A stretch of 35,722 nt of DNA from Perkinsus olseni. Taxonomy: Eukaryota; Perkinsozoa; Perkinsida. Positions 8,526 through 17,600 of this stretch are shown here, one piece after another (within the stretch, counting starts at the first letter, position 1; each line of letters starts with the position of its first letter). Both the position numbers and the translations under genes were made by a program. The notes beneath the pieces were generated by a model, which did not search any database, was not told the origin of the DNA, and saw only the letters and a list, made by a program, of their open reading frames with translations. Where the stretch lies: NCBI GenBank assembly GCA_013115125.1, contig JABANN010000358.1:1-35722 (forward strand), read 5' to 3'.

Positions 8526-11373
8526 ATGAATGAATATCGTTTACTGGGTAAAAAGGGCGAGGGGACATTCTCGGAGGTCCTCCTCGGGCGGCATATGAGT
8601 AGCAATCGTGAAGTAATAACAACCGAATAGACGAGAGCTCCGCGATGATGAGCTCTCTGCAGGTGGCGATAAAATACATGAAGAGCAAATTCCAGTCGAT
8701 AGACGCGGTCAACTCCTTTAACGAGATCAGAGCACTGCGGAGACTAACGGGTATTTTTTCTCGCGTATCTTTCTAGCATCAACCTAAGATTCCCCTCAGA
8801 GCATCCTAATATCGTGAAGTTGTTGGACGTTTTATACGACTCTAATACCGGCAGCTTAGCATTAGTACTCGAACTGATGGACATGAACGTTTATGAGGCG
8901 ATAAAAGGGAGAAAGTAGAAAGACGAGAAGGGGAAGTTGTGGTATGCCCAATACCGATAGGCACTACTTCCCTGAAAACCGGGTTGGGCGGTGGATGTCA
9001 CAATTGCTCTTCGCTGTGGAGTATCTTCACGACAAGGGAATCTTTCACAGGTGAGGTCGCCTAAGTTGCTACTCTCGAAGAGGTAGTCTATGCAGGGATA
9101 TCAAACCGGAGAATCTTTTATTATACCAAAACGAAACGCTGAAGTTAGCGGATCTTGGCAGCTGCAAAGGTGCCACATCGACAGCGTATCTTTCGCCTCA
9201 TCAAGTTCGGGTTTTCGCCCCAGGGATGGACTCTAAGCAACCATTTACGGAGTATATCTCCACGCGATGGTACAGAGCACCGGAGTGCATGCTCACGGAT
9301 GGATATTATTCAACAGGGATGGATATATGGGCGTAATATAGTGTCGGTTCTGGGATTCGTACCCGGGTGCGTCGGTTGGGAGTCTTGGACGTTATCCGTT
9401 TCAGTATCGGATGTGTCTTTTTCGAAGTCCTCGCGTTGGTACCCCTCTTTCCTGGGAAGAATGAAGTCGATCAGGTTAATAAGATTCACAAGGTAGTATC
9501 CACGACGGCTCCTACCGTTACTACCGGGAATTTGCAGTGAAGCATCTTTGTAGTAATGGTGGCATTAGAAATTGCAGTATGAACCCAGTATCAAATCTAA
9601 TTCGTAAATGGCGAACAGGTGGCAGAATCGTGCAGCAAAGCGGATATAGGAGTTCAATACCATGCGGGCGTCAAGAGCGAGACCATTCCCCAGTGGTGAG
9701 GTATAATGGTCGTCGCAGTAGTAGTGGTAGTAGTGATGGGGCATCACTAACGATCGCGAACAGACTGCAAGTGTAGTGCCACAACGACTATGACTTCTGC
9801 CACTAACATGCCTCACTCGCAGGTTATGGGGTTACCGCCTGACGACTTATTAACGTATTTTAAGAAGTCTTGTAAGTCGAAGAGTGGTAAAGGTAATAGA
9901 CCACTGAGGGAAATGGACAGGAAACCTCATAAGAATGCGGGGAAAAGTAAACAACAACAGCAGCATATCCAACGGGACCAACAAGATCGGGGGCTCAGGT
10001 ATCGACAGTTGGCTGCACAAATGCAAAATCTCCTATGAAGCGATCGACACCATAAAGGTTCTCCTAACCTATGATGCTGAGCAGAGGCCCAGCGCTACTG
10101 AGGTCGGCTAGGAGTTCCCCTGTCCCGCTGCTGCTAGTCCGTGTTGTGCAGGCATTGAGGCTGCCTTACTTCGACCTATACCGAGAGGCCTACACTGGTA
10201 GTCAGGGTTCAACTCATGTCCGGTTCATCGGCATCACCACTCTCGTAGGTATGACACCATCGACCTGCTCCACCAATGCCGTTCGGTCGCCTCCTTACCC
10301 GAGCGATAGTGAAGGGAGTGAGTTTACACGGACTGTTGTTTACTATTATTTCTGCCACCCAGATGAAACTGTAGAAACGGCGTCTTCTAAGGGGCCTACG
10401 ACCCATCTCGAGGTAAAGGTCTTCTTCGATATTTAACCAACTTCCCTTCCATGTAGGCTGGCAGCGCACGTTTGCCCTCGGATGATTACAAAGCTCGCAG
10501 CCATCGATCGGGCTTCCTAGAGTATGCTCATCTCCTGATTGTTCTGGTGACCGCTGGATTCTTTGCAGTGCGGAAGATTCCTCTCCCCATCTGCATCACC
10601 ATCGAAGCGGCGGTGGTCGACCAGCGGGGAACAAACGCGTGAATGGTTTCCTTTCCCCTGGATCCATCAGCGGGCTACTAATACGACAGAATCGGCCGCC
10701 ACTACTACCACAACAACAGCGTCATCGCTCGCTGGCGGCCGCTGGGGCCACGTTGATGAGCGGCTTTGGCAGACAGAATGACGTGCGACCAGAGCCAGTG
10801 GAACATCCGTCGAACACTACTCGACTGCCACCGATACAGCAGGGGGTCCGTCAACACCACCAACAGGTTAGTACCACTCCTACCATTAGTGAGCTCATCA
10901 GCTTTTGTAGCAGGGGAACGCAGCGGCTCCGATGCTCCTCCACAACTCAGCCCGATCGAGAGTGGCTGGGAGCCTGAGTGGCAGAAGTGCTCGTCATCAT
11001 TATCATAGCAATGGACCCAACCCGCCCGACCAACGGGGTCCTCAACCCAGCGGCAGGCAAGCTCTCACGTTGTAGGCCGTCACGCTGGCCACCTGCGCGT
11101 CCGCATTATCGTTGTTGTAGTTACGGTAGAGCGCCGCCACTACAGTCAGGGAGACCACGGATGCCGGCCTACTTGCAAGGGCCCGGCGGCAGAGACCATC
11201 ACCACAGCGCCAGAGAGACCCACTACGGCAGCCTCCAGCCAAGTCCGTCTTCGCTCAGCCGAACCATGGGCCACTTCTCCCAGCAGCAGCAGCAGCAGTC
11301 GACCATGATGCCCGTCTCTGGAAGGGCACACAACAGCGCTCGGCGGAAGATCCGAAATGTTGGGTATCCCTAA
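8526..11373 (+). CDS. MOK: MOK-type (RAGE/MAK/ICK group) serine/threonine protein kinase
   Basis: About 15 exons, nearly all with frame-keeping GT-AG introns: 8526-8612, 8663-8750, 8800-8914, 8961-9050, 9096-9169, 9224-9332, 9405-9492, from 9823, to 10102, 10152-10197, 10249-10412, 10457-10521, 10569-10866, 10914-11068 and 11121-11373. This gives about 600 aa. Kinase marks: Gly loop GEGTFSEV, lysine in VAIKYMK (about residue 33), HRDIKPEN, the activation segment with TEYISTRWYRAPEC (the TxY motif and the MOK-like ending), and GCVFFEVLALVPLFPG. The metal motif is DLG instead of DFG. After the kinase domain comes a tail rich in His, Gln, Pro and Ser, including a Gln run at 11281-11298. MOK relatives control cilium length in animals; a flagellar role here is inference. 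The junction between the exons at 9823 and 10102 is not fixed; several GT/AG pairs between 9866 and 9964 would fit. Confidence 0.88.
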
Positions 11374-12048
11374 GTTGCTTGCCTCTTGTTGTTGCCGTGT
11401 ATCATAGTCCTCGTCGTCCTCACCAGTTGTGGTCGTTGCTGTAACCCCCTCGTACAATTGGCTTCTGCCGCTAAAACCATGCCGTTGTTCATGATCCAGC
11501 AAGGTTGCTGTTGTGTTGGCCACCACCATCAGGACGCCTTTTCGGGCACGGTTCAACCCCTCGCCCAATCCCGAACGGGACACTACTGAATTGAGGAGAA
11601 TCCGAGGTTGCATCGCCAAGAGAGGGTTGATGCAGTTCCCTGTAGTTGAGGCCATCCATGGGCTCCGCGGTGGCAAGCAAACTGTCCTTCTCGAGGTCCA
11701 GGGAGGACCCCGATGTAATACCATCACCAGCAGCTGCTCGCTGTCATCATCATCATCATCCCCATAGGTTGCTCGGAAGGTGGTGTACGGCAGCCCGCCC
11801 GAGTGCGGTGTCGAGTACGCGAAGGCCTTAGCGGCCCAGGTAGAAGAAGATGGTATGGTTGGGAGCATAGGTGAGGGCAGCTGGTGGGGAGGGGGGGGGA
11901 TGATGAGCGTATCTTAGCTGCTCATATCTAGCAAGCTTCGACCTTGGCAGCGTGTAAACTCACTTTTCTGTGTGCAGGGCTGCTAGTGGAAGAGCTCTCC
12001 AGACCCGGGCCTCGCCAACGGTCACCACCCCCACCTCCCTTAGCGTTG
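11374..12048. other. Region between kinase and ankyrin gene, no confident gene
   Basis: A minus-strand frame starts at an ATG at 11868 and runs back into the last kinase exon. It may hide a short minus-strand gene, since a possible 50-60 nt intron contains the GATGAT run at 11741-11765, but no frame-consistent model emerged. Just before 11900 there is a G-run. The remainder is probably the 3' end of the kinase gene and the 5' flank of the ankyrin gene. Confidence 0.4.
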
Positions 12049-13796
12049 ATGGATGGTCAAGAGGAGGAGGAGGACGGCGACAGTCCTGCTGCGGCCACAA
12101 CGACTCTAGCGCTGGTGAGCTTGGGAATCTTCTCTCTGATGCAGGGGTTTGCTGACTGCAGGCTAATGAAGAGGCGACTAAGATGGAAGAGAACGCCATG
12201 GTCCTGTAGTAAGTAACGGTACCTCCGGTGCCTTTAATATCGAAGCAGTTGTTTTGGTTGCTCGGAGATCTTCCGGCTTCATACCACTCTTCCGCAAAAT
12301 CATGTCAGTGACGTGTAGAAGAGAGATCGTCCTGAACTCTCAGTACTAGCGGCAGTCCTCCCTCAGTTCTCCTCTGACCCCTGCCTCCCCCGCCAACCCT
12401 CATGATGATAGCGTGCGTGCTAAGGACCGCCTGGCGGCAGCGTACGAGCTCCAACTCTCCCCCTACAGCAAGGCCGTCAGGCAGCTCGAACTCGTCAACT
12501 ACGTCGAGCAGGCCACGGGAGGTGAGCCTAGCAGAGGCCAACTTCTTCTTCGCACGCTTCCTTGCAGACACCTTCCACTCCTTCGAGATCATAGCGGCCG
12601 CTGAAAAGCTCCAAGTTGATGCGGTAGACTTAGACTTAGCTAGGTACACCTAGCAGAGTCCTCTTAGGTACGAGCGCTGTTAGAGGCAGGAGCGGACCCA
12701 AACTCTCTCGGCCCGGCGGTGCGAGTTGCTCTCGATACTCGAGGTGGATATACTCAGTCGCCCATCAAGGGATCATCCCAGGTACGGTAGGGGGTCAGAG
12801 AATAAGATGTTGAGTCGAGCTTTCTTCGGCGAGTTCGATCCCGTGTCGAACTGCTGGGTTACTCAGGTTACGGCTCTCCACGTCGCAGCGGCGGTACGGA
12901 AGAATAGAGGCGATCGTGTGAAGGACTTGATTGACACTCTGGTTGAATACAAGGCTGATGTCATGGTGAGAACACTAACCCGCCTTCTTTTTGGAGTTGT
13001 TGTGACGATCTCAGAAAGTTACGCCGACCAACGCCGAAACGCCCCTGCATCTGGCCTGCTACTTCGGAAATGCAAAAGCCGTGAAAGCTCTCCTCAGCCA
13101 CGTTGGGAGGAAGAAAATCCGAGGGTGAGTCCACGGCCGACGTTCCGGTATGATGGTGTTGAAGATACGTGAATCTTCGGAGCAGCTGGGGACACACTGC
13201 CCTCACCTTGGCGGCTTCTAGAGGGCATGGGGAAGTCTGTGAACTCCTCCTTCGGAATGAGGCTGACCCGACTGCGAGGTGGGCGGGGTGTGGTACTCTC
13301 ATGAGTCCTGTTGCGACATGGTGAGGGCCATTGAAGTAGATGAGTATCTTTAAATGCATGAGGTTACAGCTTCAACCTAAGATACGTGCAATCGGAGTTT
13401 ACCAGTTGTTGTTCCTTTCAGAGTACCATCAGAGGGCGATAGGTCGGCTGCTGAGATCGCCCTCGTGAGCGGCTTCAAGAAGCTCAGCGCCAAGCTGGGG
13501 AATGCACAGCCCTTGCCCCCCATCGCTGTGGATGTCTATAGCAACGTAGGCGTATCTTACTGTCGACCATGCAGATTGCAGAATAGGTTCGTCGACCTTC
13601 GGCCAAGGCAGCGGTTGAAGCTGCAGGGGGATCACAAACCGACCCCGACGCGCTGTGGGTGAAGTTGGAGCAGCCGAAGAGCCCCACAGGGATGATATGG
13701 TATCAACGGCCCGCGTCGGCGTCTCCTTCTGCTGTGGAGCTTCTCTTCAGGTACAACAAACTTTCGGGCAACTACCACGTGGCTGAGAACAATTAA
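12049..13796 (+). CDS. Ankyrin-repeat protein
   Basis: Ten exons keep frame throughout: 12049-12114, 12162-12205, 12367-12521, 12568-12614, 12668-12781, 12867-12965, 13015-13124, 13186-13278, 13422-13545 and 13587-13796. This gives 353 aa. It begins with an acidic low-complexity segment (MDGQEEEEDGDSP), then a helical linker. Ankyrin repeats follow, with VRALLEAGADPN, VTALHVAAAV, ETPLHLACYFGNAKAVKALL and HTALTLAASRGHGEVCELLL as recognisable cores. The C-terminal 110 residues form no repeat I know. Ankyrin stacks mediate protein binding; the partner is unknown. No membrane segment or signal peptide is seen. Intron 8 (13279-13421) contains an inverted pair built on the GTATCTT/AAGATAC motif. 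The ATG at 12049 is the first usable in-frame one; an extra 5' exon cannot be excluded. Confidence 0.82.
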
Positions 13797-14318
13797 TAAT
13801 GACAAACTGCTTAGAAATATGCAAACCCGCATGGGGTGATGTGTTGCTCTGCTGTTGCTAACAGTCTGCTTGTGTTGGATCATGATGAGCTGAAGATTCA
13901 TGGTGGCCACGGGTCGGTGGCCGGGGCCGAGCACCGGACTCGTGGTAGTTATTTCGGGGGAAACCTGAAGAAGGTCGTAGGCCGTAGAAGCGGACAGCGC
14001 AACAGTCGCAATAGTACATAATTAATCGCTTCTGGTAGTAGCTCAGCACCGAGCTATCACTTTCTAGGGGAGGACTTCGGCTGGGAGTGGTTCCTGCCCT
14101 TTTCAGATTCGAAGGGCTCTCTCAAAGACTCTAGAGGAGGTCGACCTGGACCTTGTTTTCGGGGTGATGCTGTCACCCGTTACGTGCATCAACAATGGCC
14201 GCCGCCGCCAGCCGTGGTGGTTGTTGTTACTGCTGAGCCGCTTTCGTTTTACCTCGAGACATATAGACTACGGTGTTGTTGCTCATCGTTATCCTTACCT
14301 ACTGACCTTTTTTGTCTA
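13797..14318. other. Intergenic region upstream of secreted copy A
   Basis: Short open frames only. A CCG/GTT-rich patch at about 14190-14230 lies 90-130 bp before the start codon of copy A and could belong to its 5' untranslated region. No recognisable promoter box is visible. Confidence 0.5.
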
Positions 14319-15014
14319 ATGACGATGACCTCTACCCTATTCGCCCTCTCTCTGATGTTGTCGACTCTGACCTCCACGGAAGCTCTCAAGGCTGCCAAAC
14401 AGGTGGGCATGACTCGCCAAGGGGAAGGGCCATCTTGAACCACATTCTAGGTCGCTCCGTTCGACCCAGCTGTCACCGTAGAAAGGCTTCAAGAGTCCAT
14501 GGACTGTGAGATTGAATATGAGTCCGCGTATGTGCGTGTCTCCAAAGCATCAAGCTTCCCGACAGAGGACAGCGACATCTTCGCCCGCACTACAAAAAAC
14601 GGAAAAAAATTCATGGCGACATTCGAGTAAGACAAAATCTGTTCAAGAGATTCTGTTGGCCCTCATCAGTAGCGTTCGCTTCGACCGATGCTTGTCCTCA
14701 GCGGATACAGAAGCCTCATATTCCGGGAAGACGGCAGCAGCAACGTGTATCATTTCGATCAATACGGCGGAGCTCTTTACAAGAATGAGAAAACCTATTG
14801 GCTGAGCGAGAAGTTCGCGGCCGACCATCCCTTCTCTTCCCTGTACGAGCCCATCATGGCCATTCTCGAGAAGGGCGTGACGCAAGAAGCGTGCGAAGAA
14901 GTGGCCGATTACATTGTTAAGGATCCTCGCGAACCGTTCAGGAATGAGGGGAAGTCTCTCTGGCTTGACCAGTTCCTACTGGAGCCCGAGAGATCGGAGT
15001 ACCACAAATATTAG
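14319..15014 (+). CDS. Small secreted protein, new three-copy family, copy A
   Basis: Three exons (14319-14402, 14451-14626 and 14702-15014) keep frame and give 190 aa. Exon 1 encodes almost exactly the signal peptide (MTMTSTLFALSLMLSTLTST...). Exon 2 is the variable middle part with one Cys in SMDCEIEYESAYV. Exon 3 carries the conserved block: ADHPFSSLYEPIMAILEKGV, then EEVADYI and LWLDQFLL, with a short Tyr-ending tail. Introns are 48 nt (phase 0) and 75 nt (phase 2), and both positions match copy B. No transmembrane helix follows the signal peptide. The product is probably exported or vacuolar. No known domain was recognised. Confidence 0.82.
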
Positions 15015-16157
15015 CTCAAGACTTGGTAGACGGGAGCGGATGGCGGTATCATGATCTCATGTGGTGTTGGTGCGTTGTCTGATGTCAGTCTACTCTACGC
15101 TTCGCGTTCGATGGTGAGGACAGTGGCATACAACAACACTTAGAGGAAATCACCCGACTAGGGCGGCTTATGCTGAGTAAACGGCGTCACGTGAGAAACG
15201 CAAAGTGTGGTATTCGGAGAGGGCCTCTACTGGGACGGACGATTTCCACTGACAACATCGACGCAACTCGGGCTATAGAAGAACGAGAGATCTGGAGGAC
15301 AATCGTGAGATGAATCGACTAGTATCGGCTCCATCGAGTGGGTGAGATGGCGGCACATCGCCATGATCCTGCTTCGTGTCACACCGACGTTGTACGCTTG
15401 CACTGGGTCCCGGAGCATCCCGATGGGCAACGAGATGGATGACCAGTTGGCGGCCCAAGGCGGAAGCCTCTCTGAGGTGAGCGCTGAAGGGTGCGTCAGT
15501 TGTCGACCACTCACTCGTTACTTGAAGGAGCGAATGGCCACCTGCTGCTGCTGGTGGTCTGGTGAGCGAGCCCGGCTGGGGACTGCCATCAAAGAGTTCT
15601 TCTTCTGCGTCTCCCGCACATCACCGTCGATTCGTTGTATAAAATTGGCGTGACGGCTGCCGGCGGCGGCGCCCTTTGTGCTGACTGAAGAGCCTCGACA
15701 GGATCGCCGATATCTGTGCTCGAGTGTGATGATGATGGACTCACTGAGACCAAGCGTCGCTGCTCCCCTGTAAATGGCCCACCCCTGGTGGATGGCGCTA
15801 AGGAATCTCGACTGAAACGCTTTACATCACTCAATGACGATCAGGAAGGAAGATGCAAGAGAATCGACCGATGAACTCACACGAGGACCATGATTGCAAC
15901 CTGCACTGTCGAGCGCTGTCAGAATGCGTCACGGAAATCGCCATCATCCGTCATTTTTCTTCTCGCCATCTTGGCACACTTCGAGCGTTTCAGAGGCTTT
16001 TCCGGTTTGTTTTCATTCCTTCCCACACAAGAGCTGTCCACGCGAAGGCGATAGTCTTCGGAAGCTCCACTGTGTGTATAACCCAGATCGTCTCAAACAG
16101 GAAAGCGTCGTGTGGACATCCAGTTCGAGTAGTCTGTGCAGTAGCTTTGCCCCACTA
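15015..16157. other. Spacer between secreted copies A and B
   Basis: Several short frames, none with a full splice-consistent model. A plus-strand segment at about 15420-15478 reads GNEMDDQL in one frame, faintly like a SNARE motif, followed by a good GTGAGC donor. No partner exon was found. A CTG run lies at about 15543-15553. Confidence 0.4.
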
Positions 16158-16266
16158 ATGGCCGCTTTCTTTACTCGCACCGTTTCGATCCTCCCCTCAG
16201 TTATGGCTCTAAGGTCTGCCTCCATGGTAACGCGAAGCTCTTGATGGGCGTCGTTAGGCCAACACT

Positions 16267-16303
<37 letters not shown>

Positions 16304-16832
16304 CGTTTCAGGTTGACCTAGTCAAACCGGCCGTCGTCGTGGATAACACCGAAGCTACCGAACTGACCTGCGTGATCAGTTACGGATCACTGGATGTGAG
16401 CGTCTCCTACTCGGACGCTCGTGAGAAGTGCGCCATTGAAGCGATGGCAACAGGCAGATGCTTGAGTGCCCGATTCGAGTGAGACATAATATCATCGGTC
16501 ATGCGGATCCACCCAGCTTGCTGCTCTCAATGAGTTTCATTCTCAGCGGCAATGGAACCCTCGCGCTCGACAATTGTGGACTGGACATCGGAAAACAGCA
16601 GCTCACCGCGGACCAATTTTCCGACCATCCCTTCGCCTCTCTGTTTGAACCTCTTATGGCCATACTTCAGAACGGGGTCTCCCAGAATACATGCAGAGAG
16701 GTCGCTGACTACATCTTGAAGAACACCCGTGGGACATTCAAAAATGTTGGACGGACACCGTGGCTTCGTCAGTATTTGCTGGGCCTCTGGCCAGAATCAC
16801 AGGGTGACAAGTATGTGTCGTTTTCCTCCTAG
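16158..16832 (+). CDS. Small secreted protein, new three-copy family, copy B
   Basis: Three exons (16158-16226, 16312-16478 and 16547-16832) keep frame and give 173 aa. Exon 1 encodes a signal peptide-like start (MAAFFTRTVSILPSVMALRS). Exon 2 has the variable middle part with LTCVISYGSLDVSV, where the Cys and Tyr line up with copy A. Exon 3 has the conserved block SDHPFASLFEPLMAILQNGV, then CREVADYI and PWLRQYLLGL. Both introns match copy A in position and phase; intron 1 has been expanded by an (ATC)12 run. Its order and strand next to copy A, 1.1 kb apart, suggest tandem duplication. Function unknown. Confidence 0.82.
16267..16302. repeat. (ATC)12 microsatellite inside intron 1 of copy B
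   Basis: An uninterrupted 36-base ATC run ends nine bases before the splice acceptor of intron 1. The ATC tract replaces most of the usual pyrimidine stretch, yet the acceptor TTTCAG is intact. Confidence 0.97.
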
Positions 16833-17600
16833 GACCGAAGGTGTGATGTATTCCCCATGTTACGACGCTGGTGTTCGGCAGCGCTGGTAGGGTTGTGTCG
16901 AGTACGATGTTTAAGAGACTTCAAAGTGCCAAACAGACGGACGGTTCGACCGTTATTCATTCGGCCACGGGTAGAGAAAGAATCGACTATTCAGAAGCTT
17001 CTAGAAAAAACCTGTTGGGACACAGGAAGTGCAGTCTGTAACGAGGGAAAAAGACAACGTGAAAACGTACGTCCGACGTTCCTTTCCATGGGGGATCAGT
17101 TCAGCCTGTTGAACAGGCTCGCTTCATCAAGCCAAGAAACGTTGATATCAGAACGAGGTCATCTTCATCAGCTGGGGCGCTTCCTTCCCACCCGGCAGAG
17201 TCCGCTTCCACAGGGGGCTGTGCACGACTACGAAACACTAGCGCCTCTCGCAGTGTGTCCATCACAAGCATCATCTCCGAAAAGTCCACCGGTCTCGCGC
17301 CACGTGGCCTCATTTTCGAACGTTGCACTCCTCTTTCGTTACGGACTTTATATGCTGTTGTCCGAATCACTCCCAGAGACAAAAGACTTGTGCAGGCGTG
17401 GTGCCCCAGTGCATAACAGGGAGTATCCACAGGAGTAAATGAAGTGGAGATAATAGTCAGACAGTTACAGACGAGGGTGGTTGAATCTTATGCTAATGGC
17501 AACTTACGTAATGGTCGTGGGTTTCTGCATGTTGAGCAACCCGACTCAAACCAAACCCGATAGTGGTCATAAAAACAGCAAAAAACAGCGATCGTGAAGT
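16833..17600. other. Region with two competing uncertain ORFs
   Basis: A plus-strand frame at 16857-17438 is open for 193 codons without an intron but has no domain I know. On the minus strand an ATG at 17314 opens a 70-codon frame ending at 17101, with an amphipathic FSEMMLVMDTLREALVF helix and an acidic stretch. About 40 bases before that ATG lies CATATAAAG. At most one is real. I slightly favour the minus-strand frame by composition, but neither is secure. Confidence 0.35.

Noticed and set aside
11146-11868. 240-codon minus-strand ORF
   Set aside because: Half of it is antisense to the last kinase exon, and its composition (Asp run, Leu run) comes from microsatellites. A shorter minus-strand gene at 11374-11868 remains possible but could not be modelled.
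15420-15478. SNARE-like patch (GNEMDDQL) before a good splice donor
   Set aside because: Too short; no other SNARE layers or C-terminal membrane helix could be joined in frame.
16857-17438. 193-codon plus-strand ORF
   Set aside because: No domain, no splice structure, Arg/Ser-rich chance-like composition, and a competing minus-strand frame; kept only as an uncertain region.
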